64,000 nt of DNA, taken from assembly GCA_036937835.1 (NCBI GenBank), contig CM072878.1, positions 16,844,001 to 16,908,000 of the forward strand, read 5' to 3'. Origin of the DNA: Pampus argenteus (taxonomy: Eukaryota > Chordata > Actinopteri > Scombriformes > Stromateidae). Numbering within the stretch: position 1 is the stretch's first letter; each line of letters opens with the position of its first letter. Below are positions 43,348 to 54,476 of the stretch, one piece after another. A program made the position numbers and the translations under genes. The notes beneath the pieces were generated by a model. The model ran no database searches and had not been told where the DNA came from. It was given only the letters and a program-made list of their open reading frames with translations.

Positions 43348-44169
43348 GAAGTTGAAGCCAGAGGTGCCATTTTATTCCACTGAGTCATGAGGATGAAAAC
43401 ACGATTGCGATGTTCGCCAGGGGCGGTTTCTCAGAAGCAACGTATGTAAATAAAGGCAGATTCATCACTTAAAAATAAATTTAAAAAAGCACATGTGCTG
43501 CATGCAACATACAAATAAATAACACATCCCCTGTGATGTAACTCCACATCTATCACTCATATATCCACACACAAATGGAGAACAGAGCGTGGGCTCCGGT
43601 CTGCGCTGACAACGCCAGAGTAGAGCTGTGATTTTGAACTCTTCCACACTCACACGGTGGGAGTGGGTGAGGTGCAGGGGTGATGCAAGATCAGGCAGAG
43701 GCAAATTCTCATTTCCCTGCTTCAAAAAGCCGGCAGCTCTGTAGTGTTTTATGTCCTGGCACCTGAGGCTTTCCCACTGCACTGCTGGTGAATAAAACCT
43801 GACCCAGAATCCACTGCGGGGGAGCTGCGAGCTCAGACTCGGGGATCGCCTTCTGTTCAGTCTCCGCTTTAATGTGGAAGTAAGAGTGTTGTGGACATTT
43901 GTCTGTTGTAGCTGAGTGGGTGTAGCGTTTCAATGCAATGCTCGCTACAAGCACAATTACAGCAGCAGGATAATTAAGCCTTTCCTTCCCATTTTACTTC
44001 CATCTACCCATTTCACTCGTTTTTATTCCCTCTCTTGACATAAATTTCTTCTTCACAGCTATTTAAGCTCTCCTTCTTTCACCATCGTCTTCTCACTTAT
44101 CACTACAAGAGCTCTGTCCTGCTGACCCATTGTTCACCATTAAGTACTGACTGGACCTGTCTTCAATCA

Positions 44170-44290
44170 GCACTAATTGAAGAAAACAGCTATAATTAAC
44201 AACAAGCATTAATTGGAACATCTTAATGGCCCTGCTTATCAAGTCAGGGTATTTTCCAGCATGTGACGTTCTTCAGGTAATTAACTCTTC
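44170..44290. promoter_or_regulatory. Candidate homeodomain-site cluster
   Basis: Four TAATT cores (44174, 44193, 44210, 44278) occur within 110 bases; two are full TAATTA. The interval is unique sequence just left of a CA microsatellite. It may be an enhancer-like conserved element, or simply AT-rich DNA. Confidence 0.3.
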
Positions 44291-44308
44291 CTTTGCTGTC
44301 CGCCTTCG

Positions 44309-44311
<3 letters not shown>

Positions 44312-44352
<41 letters not shown>
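44312..44352. repeat. (CA)n microsatellite
   Basis: About 20 CA units. Confidence 0.95.
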
Positions 44353-44353
<1 letters not shown>

Positions 44354-44574
44354 TTTGAGCACATTCAGAAAGACATTGAGGATCAATACTTCACAATGAA
44401 AGACTTTTGGGACATACAGTATAGGGACAGAGATCAACATGGCACCAGTTGGATGTACATCAAGCAAGCCTCAGTGCACTTTCTGTGAAAGTAGTAATTT
44501 AGCGTTTGTCAGTTTGTGCAAGTAAACTCAGAATAATTATGCAGGAAAGTGGAACTGAGGAACGAGCAGGGTAT

Positions 44575-44577
<3 letters not shown>

Positions 44578-44610
<33 letters not shown>
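44578..44610. repeat. (CA)n microsatellite
   Basis: About 16 CA units, about 225 bases right of the previous CA tract, followed by gcacacgg. Confidence 0.95.
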
Positions 44611-44617
<7 letters not shown>

Positions 44618-47600
44618 GTTTGAAAATGTTGCTTCTTGGTGTCTCATAAACACGTTCGGAAAGATGCAGGCTACAGAAAGAGCTTCTGCTCTGTAGCCTG
44701 TCAGTGTTTGTCACATCTAAGAGCCAATTAGAAAAGTCTCACAAAGTTAAAATAAAGATAATTTTAAAAAATAATAATTTGTCTTTCACGTTAAATTTTC
44801 ACCTTTTTTAAAAGATCTTGGGATTATCTGGATGAAAAATGTTTAATATAACCAGTGATATCCTGGTCTCAATACATTATTAATAACACTCCATAAAGTC
44901 TCCCTACAGCTGATCTATGACCCAGGACTCGTGGAGATAATTGAACAACCACAGCCTCTAAATTAAGTATATGTATTTTAAATTTGTTAAAATGAAGGAT
45001 TTGTGGTGCTGCTGCTGCAGAACAAGAGCCTTGTTATAGCCAGGCTGCAATAGACACACTTCAAACCAGGCAATAAATAACCAAACGATATGTAGGTGCA
45101 TAATTCTTCTCTTAGCTTGTGGGACTGTGTGCGTCTGGTACAGAGTGACAGTGTGACTCATTGGGCGCTGGGTGGCCCCGTCAGGCCTCTTTTCTCGCTG
45201 CTGACTGAATGCTCTTGGTTCTGTAAACATAGACAAATGTGCCCTACAGGAGCACCTGCCGCCCCGCAGCTCCCCCATGCCTCAAACTAATGAATTTTTA
45301 AAGACAGCATCAATCAAACCGCAGGCCAGATCAATAGACCACAGAGTGGATTTCATCAGCGCTGCAAAGCGGGATTTGGCACACACACATACATCGCTTC
45401 CACGCAGCCTCTCTCTCTTCTACAGAGATTCAGGGTCAGCTTTGACTGAAGCCGTGGCAGTCGACCAAGAGCAGATCATATGATCAAGATCTGTCCAGTA
45501 ACAGAACCTCATTGAAGAGGTTAAGGAGTGTTTATGGCGGCAGCATGACTGGTTGATTACATCTGATAGCTGGTGCATTGTGGACACTAATCCTCATCAG
45601 AAACACATTGAACCAATGATGTAACACCAGTCACACACTTGGCTTCATGTGTTAGTTGATGGTAGAAAGAGACAGTGGGAGGATGAGAGGAGAGCAGAAC
45701 CTGGCTCTTGGTGGACGGCTCTCTACCTTGGCCGACTGGTGTCTCTGTTGATTAGAGCTGAGCACAATAGTCCTGTATCGTTTTCCAGGTCCACATTGTA
45801 ACCCTTAATTTTAAAACCACCTCGAGCAAAAAAAAAAAAATCACTATGCATTTATACAACTTGCATATAAGATCAGAGTGTTTCTGTATAGTGCTTGATT
45901 GTAGGCTTCATAGTTTCTGTAAGCCAGAGGCGACATTTTTTTTTTTTTTCTTTTTTTTTTTAAATCTAAACTATGATGACAGAACTCCTCTAACCACAGT
46001 CCTGAAAATCTTACATAAATATCATTAAAGGCAGAGAAATTATAGAGTGAAGTCACCCTGAAAATGAACTTTTGTTCAGCCTCTGGCTGTTTTTCGGCTG
46101 TCCGTGTGCTCCACCCTTGTGCTTTGTTCCTTCTGACTTCACATGAGCAAGAATTTATTTACTCTTAACAAACGGATGAAACATATTTCTGCTGTTTTCA
46201 CCAATTAGCAAATTATTGCATGATTCCTTGCAACATTTTGCTCCAGACGTTTTTTATGTTGCCCATGTTAGACGGAGTAGTTAACTTTTGAACTGACGCA
46301 GAAGACAGATGAATATTCTTCATTTCCATCTGTGTACGCCGCTCCTCTGTTCGCCGGAGGCATCTCTCTTTGCCTTCTAACTGTATTTCTTTGTCCACTC
46401 ATCATTGCTGATGATATTGCCGTTATTTTCATATTCCTCCCAACATTTCTAATTTAATTTAATTGAATGAAATTTGATTTTAAAGGGATTACACCCCTCT
46501 CGATTTCTTATCACTGCATCATACAGCTGAGTAATTGCTTCGCCCCTTAGATTTTGCTCCCAGTCTTTTGAGCAATTTTGTGCTTCCCGAAAGCCGAGGG
46601 GGAGAGTGAGAAGACAGCGCTTTAATATTTGTTGCAGGTAAATTGATATTATCAGTGGAGATCTCTCTCTCGCACAGATGGAGAAATTAGACTGAATTAA
46701 CAAACCAGGAAAAAGGTTAAATTTGAGTCCGTTTTTAATAAAAAGAGATCTTTTAAACTGGAGTTTTAGTATTTCTTGTGGGCGAAGGAGAAATGTATTA
46801 ACCACAGTTTTTTTCTAACCAAGTAGACTAAAATGTTTGTGAGAGTCAGGGGTTAAATTTCAAACCAGTTGTACAAAGCTATCAAAATGTTTGGATGAAG
46901 AAAATTACAACCTGCCATCTGTCAAGTGAGAAAAGGAAATGCTGAAAGTGTGTCTGCGTGTCCTGGTGGTTCAGTTAGATCTCAAACATGTTTACAATGC
47001 AAAACAACGGTTTTGTCATCTTGTTATGAGTTTAGTAACAGTGTGATCATATTTGCCTGCATCTAATCATTGTTTTGCATTGGAAACATTTTGCAAAGAT
47101 CAACTCAGATGATTGTATTACAAAAAAAAGAAGTATAATACACACCTTCCAGCACACATACTAGGATGCTATGCCAGCCTACACCATCCTATAATATCCA
47201 ACAAAAGCAACACAAGAAAAATGTTTTCTGGTTTCTCTCTGTTTGCCTGCCAAGAAAGGGATTTCAGCAGCCCTGAAGAGACTAGGACAGGCAAAATAAT
47301 GGAGCAGAGCTGCTCGGCTAAAAGCCTGCTGGATTCTTTGATTCTCAAGGACATTTCTGTGTCCTATACTCCGCTGAGTCCTCCACCCTTTATCTGAGCC
47401 CACCCCACCCAGCCCTATTGTATCACTCTCAGTCGAAGAGAGCTTCCCGCAATTCCAGCTCAGCTGCTTATAAAATAGGGAGCCATGTAAGCCTTTGGAG
47501 CTGCAGGGATTGGAGATCCCTGGGGTAAATCTGGGAACATTGAGAAAAAAAAAAAACTCTCTAGTTTTGCTTTTGGACTTTCTTTTTTTTTTTGCTGAGC

Positions 47601-48829
47601 CGCATTCTGAAAGTCGAGGGATCTTTAAGTCGCTCTTCACAGAAAATTGGCTTTTTAAAAAGTTGTTGAGAATCTCATGAGCAGCGCAGGTCTTACAAAA
47701 CAGGGTCATTAAAAAAGGAAGTTATATCGTAAGTGGCACTTAGAATGGGAACTATTCTGTATGCATAGAGGTTTCAGAAAGTGTATTCAGAGGCTGATGT
47801 ATTCAGAAACACAACAATGGAAATATGCGACTGATTCAGTGCTACCAGTCATGAACTCAAATATATACACTGAAAGATATTTGCATGCAGAACAATTATG
47901 TGCTATATTGTTGCCACATGCAGGGAAACACACAATGAACAGACCGTTACATCTATTCATGTTCTCCACATATGAGCCCCTTTCAACCATGTCTGTCAGA
48001 TACATACTGTGAGTGTAATTACAGCAACATCATCACATCTGCTACTTTCATCCTCCAGGTAAAGCTTTGCAATGTATTGTTTTGTCAAGGTAATACACGA
48101 TTCAAACGCTTGTCAACAGATGGGTTCTTAGTTTGGTGCCGTCTTTGTCTTTATCTCTTTGTTTCCACGCTCATTTTTTTTGCTTCTGATCTCAACTTTT
48201 TAGTCTTCAAGTGCCAAACAGTTTTGGGGTATGTTTGGACTAAATGTGGTAAGTTAGGCAGAACCACTGTCTCTCATTCATTTGCAGAAACTGCAAGTCT
48301 CTTGAGAACAGGATCATAGACCCCTTGTTGGCTCAAGGAAAATGTGAACCGACTATGGGCTCCTTTGTTCATTTTTGTTATAATTTAACTATTTAAAATA
48401 TACAAACCCTTATTGTCTTTTCAGATTATAATAAATACACTTTAGGAGCACTATGACAAATTTGGGGATTTGGAGGCACTATAGCAAAGTTTTAGGGGCA
48501 TTATACCAGATTAGGGGTAATGCCCCAAAAGGATTGGACCAGCCCTGTATTTTATGTAGCTCATTGTACCATGAAAAGTTGTCTAAATTGTGCAGTTTCT
48601 ATCAATTTCTGACACTTGTCTGGATTTTAGTGGAGGTAGAGCATACATTTCTTTCCAGCCACATCCTGCAGCTCTTCCAGGGGGAATCTGAAGTGGTCCC
48701 TAGGCCAGATGGGTTATGTAATCCCTCAGGATTTTACAGTTCTGCCCCAGGGTCTCCTACACCCACAGGGAGACATCCAAATAGCATTCTGATTAGATGA
48801 CCAGAGCACCTTAAGTGACTCTTATCTGG
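44611..48829. other. Gene-free sequence
   Basis: No supported gene. The longest frame is a 176-codon - strand ORF at 47179-47709, without recognisable domain. On the + strand a TATAAAA at 47469-47475 is preceded by C-rich CACCC-like sequence (about 47400-47420), resembling a core promoter, but no transcript can be inferred. Confidence 0.4.
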
Positions 48830-49115
48830 TTAAAAAGGTGTAGTATGTAGAATTTAGTGACATCTAGTGGTGAGGTTGCAGATTGCAACTAACTGAATAC
48901 CTCTCCTCCTCCTCCCTTTCAAAGCGTGTAGTGGCAAACCTCACGACAGGCCGTCTCTGGAGCCAGTGTTTGGTTTGTCCGTTCTGGACCAGTGTAGAAA
49001 CATTGCAACATGGTGGGCTCTGTTGAAGAGCTCCCCATGCAGATATAAAGGGCTCATTTTATACACAAATTGAAACAAACTTGTTAATATTATATTCCAC
49101 TTCTGCACCTTTAAA
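48830..49115 (+). mobile_element. Short MITE-like teleost repeat
   Basis: The element starts ttaaaaaggtgtagtatgtag and ends cttctgcacctttaaag. The ends are imperfect inverted repeats (AAGGTGTAGTA against the complement of TTCTGCACCTT). The interior contains atttagtgacatctagtggt, gaggttgcagattgcaact, gccagtgtttggtttgtccg and gatataaagggctcatttt. From memory this is a very abundant short repeat in percomorph genomes. It has no coding capacity, consistent with a non-autonomous DNA transposon. Confidence 0.8.
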
Positions 49116-51739
49116 GCATCTCAGGTTTTCAGGTGAGGCCACCTTGTAAAGGAAACTGAATCTGGCAACTTGCATCCTTGACCTTGTTTTGTTAAGCACT
49201 ACCCAGAGTTCATGATGATGGATCACCATGCTGGATCCAGTCTGACACCATCTCATACAAACTGACTGAACTGTCAAGTTGAACCAACTTTCCAACTTTC
49301 GGACAAACTACTGACAAACCTCGTACCACCTTCTACACTTCTAGATAAAAAAAAACCCTCAAAAATAAACAACATAGGGGTTTATAGGGGTTTGTTCTTT
49401 TATCTTACCTTCTGCCTCCGACCACATCCTTTAGAGTAAAGCTTTACCAATATTTCTGTGGTGTCTCTGTGCTTCTCTTGCATTTGTGATACAGATGGTG
49501 TTGTCATGGTTTTCTTCCAGCTTCAAAGTGCTGATAAAAACAGAAAAAAACAAAACATGTTTTTTTTTTTAAAATCTGGGAACCATTACCACCCCCGCAA
49601 AACACATAAGATAGGCATAGAGAATACAATAGGGGGTATATGGACTTCAGCAACAATTCTCCCTGCAGACTGGCCAGTAATATTTTACAATATATTGTTG
49701 CAGCAATTTCTCCATTTTTATTTTCAAGCAAAACATATTCTCAGTATTCTCAACTGTGATGAAGCAAAGCCTCAACTCATGCATGAAAATACGGAAAGAA
49801 TAAAGCTAACCAAGGCAATCAAAAAATAGTGCTTTAATATACAGCTGTTTATAATGGCATTTCATATAATCAGAGACCTAGTCATGAAAAATGATATGAA
49901 ATAACAGAGCAAGAAATTGCTAAAGTTGATTGATTTTCTGCCTTAACGACCACACCTGCCGAGGAGCCCGGTAGGAATATATTTGCATAGCCTGCCAACA
50001 ACAACAACAACAACAACTGTCAACAACAGGCATCAAACACAAAGACTGTTCTCAAGCAGTGACAGTGAATAATGTATCCCACCATTTCTGATTAAGAGAC
50101 AGCAAGCAATAGATAAATCATCAGAGTGCCGCTCCAGATCCTCAGCTTCTCAAAGGCCACCCTCAGCCATCTGTTGACAAAAACACTCCCCCCCTTCCCA
50201 CATACAGACATTCAATGTTCCTCCCTGTTGTTGCCTGTAGACCTGCACAGGGCCACAGATGTCATGAAAGGCCACAGGGATTGTAAACTAACCCACATCC
50301 TCACTTCTCATCATTCAGTCAACGGCAGGCAGTCTAAACACCTGTGGTGAGCCTCTATTCTAATGAATAAGTAACAAGCATAAACCTTAAGTAATATCAA
50401 TTTCTATTTAGGGTTAAAAACAAAACTATCCGTGTTGAGAGAAGCGTGCCTGAGTTGGTTTATTAAAACATAAAGAGGAGTTTCAAGGAAACCACGTGTC
50501 ATTTATTGCTTCATGTCGACTGCAGGGCTCAACAGCTGGCACAACAGTTCGTCTATCGTAGGCTCAGAAGGAGACAACAGGTGGCGATTTCTGTTACGAT
50601 ACAATCCATTGACTCTGATTATTGACGGCAGGCAAAAACGGCACACGTACTGATGGCAGAGTAATGGCTGCTTCTGTAAAGATAGAAAGTATACATCCTC
50701 CTGCTGGGGTAGCATCAAAGATTCAACTCCAGCTGTGTCCTTACCAGTAGACAAACACTGCAACTTCCTCATTTGCAATTAGAAAGGATGCATTGCAAAC
50801 ATTGTAGGTAACAAACAATAAAATCTGCACAAATTTAAACAGATATTTAAGAAAACAGTTTACTCTGGATGAAGTAAAGACATCCCTTTAAAAAGGTCCC
50901 TGTAATCCAGACAGCCACCTCAACAGCATTCAGGATGGTTAATAGTTCATTTACCGTTTGGCAGGTACGTTCTCAAGAGGAATCGACCGTTACCGGCTGA
51001 TTAGCTCCGCCGCTGTTCAAAACAGCTTCTGGATAACAGCCGCCTATTAGAGCCCAGTGGAGGGGATGTTGGAGCACTCCTCTTACATGACAGTAAAGAT
51101 AACTAACCATCCTCAAGCAAGGTCAATGGACGACTGAATGTTTGTGTTTGTCTGCAGAGAGGAGTTATTTTTATAATGGTGCTCCTGTTGTAAGAAACTT
51201 TACACCTGCCTCAATCCAAACTGATGCTCAACTAAAAGCTTGGAGTTGACACAGTTGTTTTTCTGGGATCCAAGACACACCTAATGATGCACTGCTGTGA
51301 CTGACAGGATTGCTCAGATATTAAACTTTATAATCACCTCTGCGGGTGGTATGGATGTGTCCCAGCAAAGTGGGAACACGCAGGGAAAGTGGATGTTAAT
51401 CAGGGAATATGAGTTATGATGAATGAGCTTACAGAGAGTATACACAGTTAAATACTAGTCATAACCTGCTCAATGGGACACTTAAATCAAATTAAACCAT
51501 CACTAATTAACGCCTTCAGTTACACCTGTGCTTTCCCTGTTATGACAAGTCAAAATGTCTGCCCTGGCTGACACAGGTAGTTTATGAACAGGTCACTAAA
51601 AAAACAACAACAACAACAAATGTTTCACCAAAGTGCTTCATAACAAAAACAACAAAAAAAACAACAATAAAAATGAAACACCAGACTACACCTGCACCAC
51701 AAAAACACTTTAAACTTTAAACAGTCAAATTTGACCTCA
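49116..51739. other. Gene-free sequence upstream of tmem98
   Basis: Contains a (CAA)7 tract at 49996-50016 and A-rich CAA-type sequence at about 51597-51670. No exon recognised. Confidence 0.4.
49996..50016. repeat. (CAA)7 microsatellite
   Basis: Perfect trinucleotide run. Confidence 0.9.
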
Positions 51740-51960
51740 CCTTGTGACGTCACCGCCGCCATATCCACGCGTGGCACACCTCGCTGTATTTTAATATCTG
51801 GTTATCGGACGCCATCTAGCGTTAATAGCCTCTGTTTTTGTTTCATATTTGCAGTACTGTAGCGTTTTCCTCGTTAAAACATGGCAGCTCGCCCTCTCGA
51901 CAGGCGCGTGGCCCAATCTGCCCACGCGCATTTAAAAGCTTGAGCTTGGAGCGCGCCCGC
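51740..51960 (+). promoter_or_regulatory. tmem98: tmem98 promoter (CpG-rich, with CRE, CCAAT and TATA-like boxes)
   Basis: CpG dinucleotides, scarce elsewhere in the window, are concentrated from about 51745 to 52080. Within this block are a palindromic cAMP-response element TGACGTCA (51745-51752), a GCCGCCAT YY1-like word just after it, a CCAAT box at 51913-51917 and TTTAAAA at 51931-51937. Together these place transcription start around 51960. The elements are seen in the sequence; their use is inferred. Confidence 0.6.
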
Positions 51961-52136
51961 GCGCGAGCTGGAAAGTTTAAAAGAGAAAAGTTTGATCATC
52001 AGTCACTGACCGACAGCTCCGGCGCGTTCACGCACCGGGTTTGGAGATGTCGGTGCCGTCCCCCGCGCTCCCGGTGGAGAAGGGAAAAGTATTTTGTCTC
52101 ATAAAAGGAAATCAGCTAAAAGCACAAAATGTTTCG
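51960..52136 (+). other. tmem98: Probable tmem98 non-coding first exon
   Basis: CpG-rich sequence ends in a strong splice donor, TTTCG|GTGAGT, after 52136. The next good acceptor that leads directly to the TMEM98 start is TTGCCTGCAG|CC before 54454, giving a 2.3-kb first intron. The 5' boundary is an estimate from the TATA-like box. The exon carries an ATG at 52047 that stays open to the splice junction (see findings). RNA evidence would be needed to fix it. Confidence 0.5.
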
Positions 52137-52558
52137 GTGAGTAACTAAAAAAGAAAAAGTTTGTTTAATCCGTTAAAGGTGCGAGTTTTGTTGTTGTTGT
52201 TTAAAAGTAACATTAGTTTACCAGGATTTGCTACACCGGATATATTTTATGTCTAGAAAGTAAAACTTTACTGTTGTTGTGCGCGTGTGAGCTGTTATAT
52301 TACACCTATGAGTTATTCGTCTATCTAATAACTGCTGTATATTTTGTTTATTTCTGCCACATTGTTATTCAGGAATGATTTAAATTAAGTCTCACGCTTC
52401 TCTTTTTGGTGAGTTTTTTGGGTGAGACAGCAGAGTTACAGTGTTCAGGTGCACAACACCCACTGAAACAAACAACAAACATCTTATTTTAATGTTATTT
52501 TTTAATGTCTTTGTCATGGTTTATCCTGTCTCAGAAACTGTTGTTTATGTCATCTGCA

Positions 52559-52870
52559 GTGATGGAAAAAGTAATCAGATCCTTTAGTCTCTGTATGTAA
52601 ACGAAGTAATGCTACAGTATAGAAATACTCACTTTCAAGTTAAAGTCCTGCACTTATAATCTTATTAAAGTACAGATGTGCTATCAGCAAACTGTTTTAA
52701 GGGTAATGGTTTGTAGTATGGCCTGTCATTACAGATGTATGTACTTTATATACTGTTGCTTAGACTTAACTAGAACAGATTGTGTGTTTTTACATATACG
52801 TATATCTGTAAATGTGGTGGAGTAAAAACTGCAATATAAGTAAGAGTAAAAGTAACTCAGTTAAAGAGAT
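52559..52870 (+). repeat. Dispersed gtggaa-gaagta repeat, copy 3, in tmem98 intron 1
   Basis: Starts gtgatggaaaaagtaatcagatcc and continues with aatgctacagtatagaaatac, agttaaagtcctgca and, at the far end, gtggagtaaaaactgcaatat. It shares its start with 23331 and its internal agtcctg block with 36090. It is the longest of the three copies. Confidence 0.6.
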
Positions 52871-54476
52871 AAAGCACTCAGTTACTTATATGTACGTATC
52901 AACGTCAAAGTAAACTTTATTGCCAATCACAAATTGTGATTACACGGCATGCAACCTCCAAATGTGCAAAATGACATTTAACACACTTTTTATAACACAC
53001 GTAAAACAACAAAAAGGTCTGATGTAGAATATGATACTGTGGAGTAATGATAAGGTGCAAACAAACAAAGACAAACAACAACGTATGTTCTGAATTTGCA
53101 GTAAAAACCATTTTGGTTCACCTTTAGGGTAAAAAGTTAGTGATCTATAGATGCAATTTGTGTTTATTTTTCCAAACAATTTCCGTAAATGGGTCTTAAA
53201 TTGAAAAAGAGCAAAGCATTTTATCTTTTATCTGTGGTGTTTCTCCTAATCGTCACAGACTGCACTAAAACACACACACCGGGGAATATGGAGATATATA
53301 TTTTAAATTGAACTGAATGACTTTCTGCACCCTAAAATACTTCCAATCATCCTGTTTACCTTTTTTTATTTGCATTTCCTTTTAGCGACACTACCGGCCT
53401 GTGATAAGAAAAGAAGTCAGAGGAGCTTTCAGGCAGGAGAAAGACGAGGAATAGCTCCGTATGATACGAGCAGTGTAACACAGATTAATCTGATTAAAGA
53501 ATTACGACATTCCACGGCAGAATCTCACACAACCATCCAGGCAGAAATACAAGTTTACAATGTCGTAATGCTGCGAGTAATGGAAATATGTGCTCCTAAC
53601 AGCACACAGAATTATACCTCTGCTTAAAAAAAAATATTATGCATGATTACAAATCAATTATACACAACCCAGAGAGCTGCCTTGTTCTCAATGACAACCT
53701 CCCTCTAGACGGTTTACACTCACTTACACATGAGCACTCAGGTGGGGCAGGATGGGTTAATGAGTGACTCAACTGAGCAGAGGGCAGGTGTGCTTTATAC
53801 CTTCAGAGAGGCTCTAAATGTGGGAACATGACACTTAAAATAAACCGCAGATAATCCACGAATACTGAACACAGCTGATGGTAAGAGGTCAAAGTTCGTG
53901 AGTTTTGTTCTTCGTCGGGGTTTTACTGTGACTGTGGGTTTAGCTTGTCTTTGTTGTTTGTTAAAGTAACTGTTGCTACAGTAAGTTGTTGACTTTGTGG
54001 CTGCTGGTTAAAGTTGAATAGGATAAATATATAATAACTTGTTCTCGTTTGCGGTTTTCCCCGAATTTAGCAATAAATCTCCGTTTACCAAACGCATTGT
54101 TCTCAACACGCCGTATGAAGCGCAAACAAAGGGCCAAGCACACTCCGGCTCTTTATGTACTCAGATAAAGATCAGTTTTACGTGTGCATTAAAGGTGTGC
54201 CACATTTAGAAACGAAAAGGAAATGCTGCTGATTGTATTCTTGACACCATGGCCTCTAGATGTGCTTTGTTGTTCAACAGAAATGTCATTCTTCTCCGGT
54301 TTGATGTTACACCCAATCAGACTGAAACCACCAATTATTCTCCCCTCAACAGATGAGCACCCGTCTGTAATCGAGCTCGGACAATCAGCCGACCCTGATT
54401 GGACACTTTTTTTTTTTTTTTTTTTTTTCCTCTGGACGTTTTATTGCCTGCAGCCGCTGTGGGAGACGGAGTCGCC

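Noticed and set aside
47179..47709. 176-codon - strand open frame, the longest single-frame ORF outside the genes apart from low-complexity repeats
   Set aside because: No known domain, no splice or promoter context on that strand, and poly(A)/poly(T) tracts inside give runs of Lys and Phe. Chance is the simplest explanation.
51838..52104. 88-codon + strand frame across the tmem98 promoter and first exon
   Set aside because: It begins upstream of the inferred transcription start and is Arg-rich only because the DNA is CpG-rich; it ends before the splice donor.
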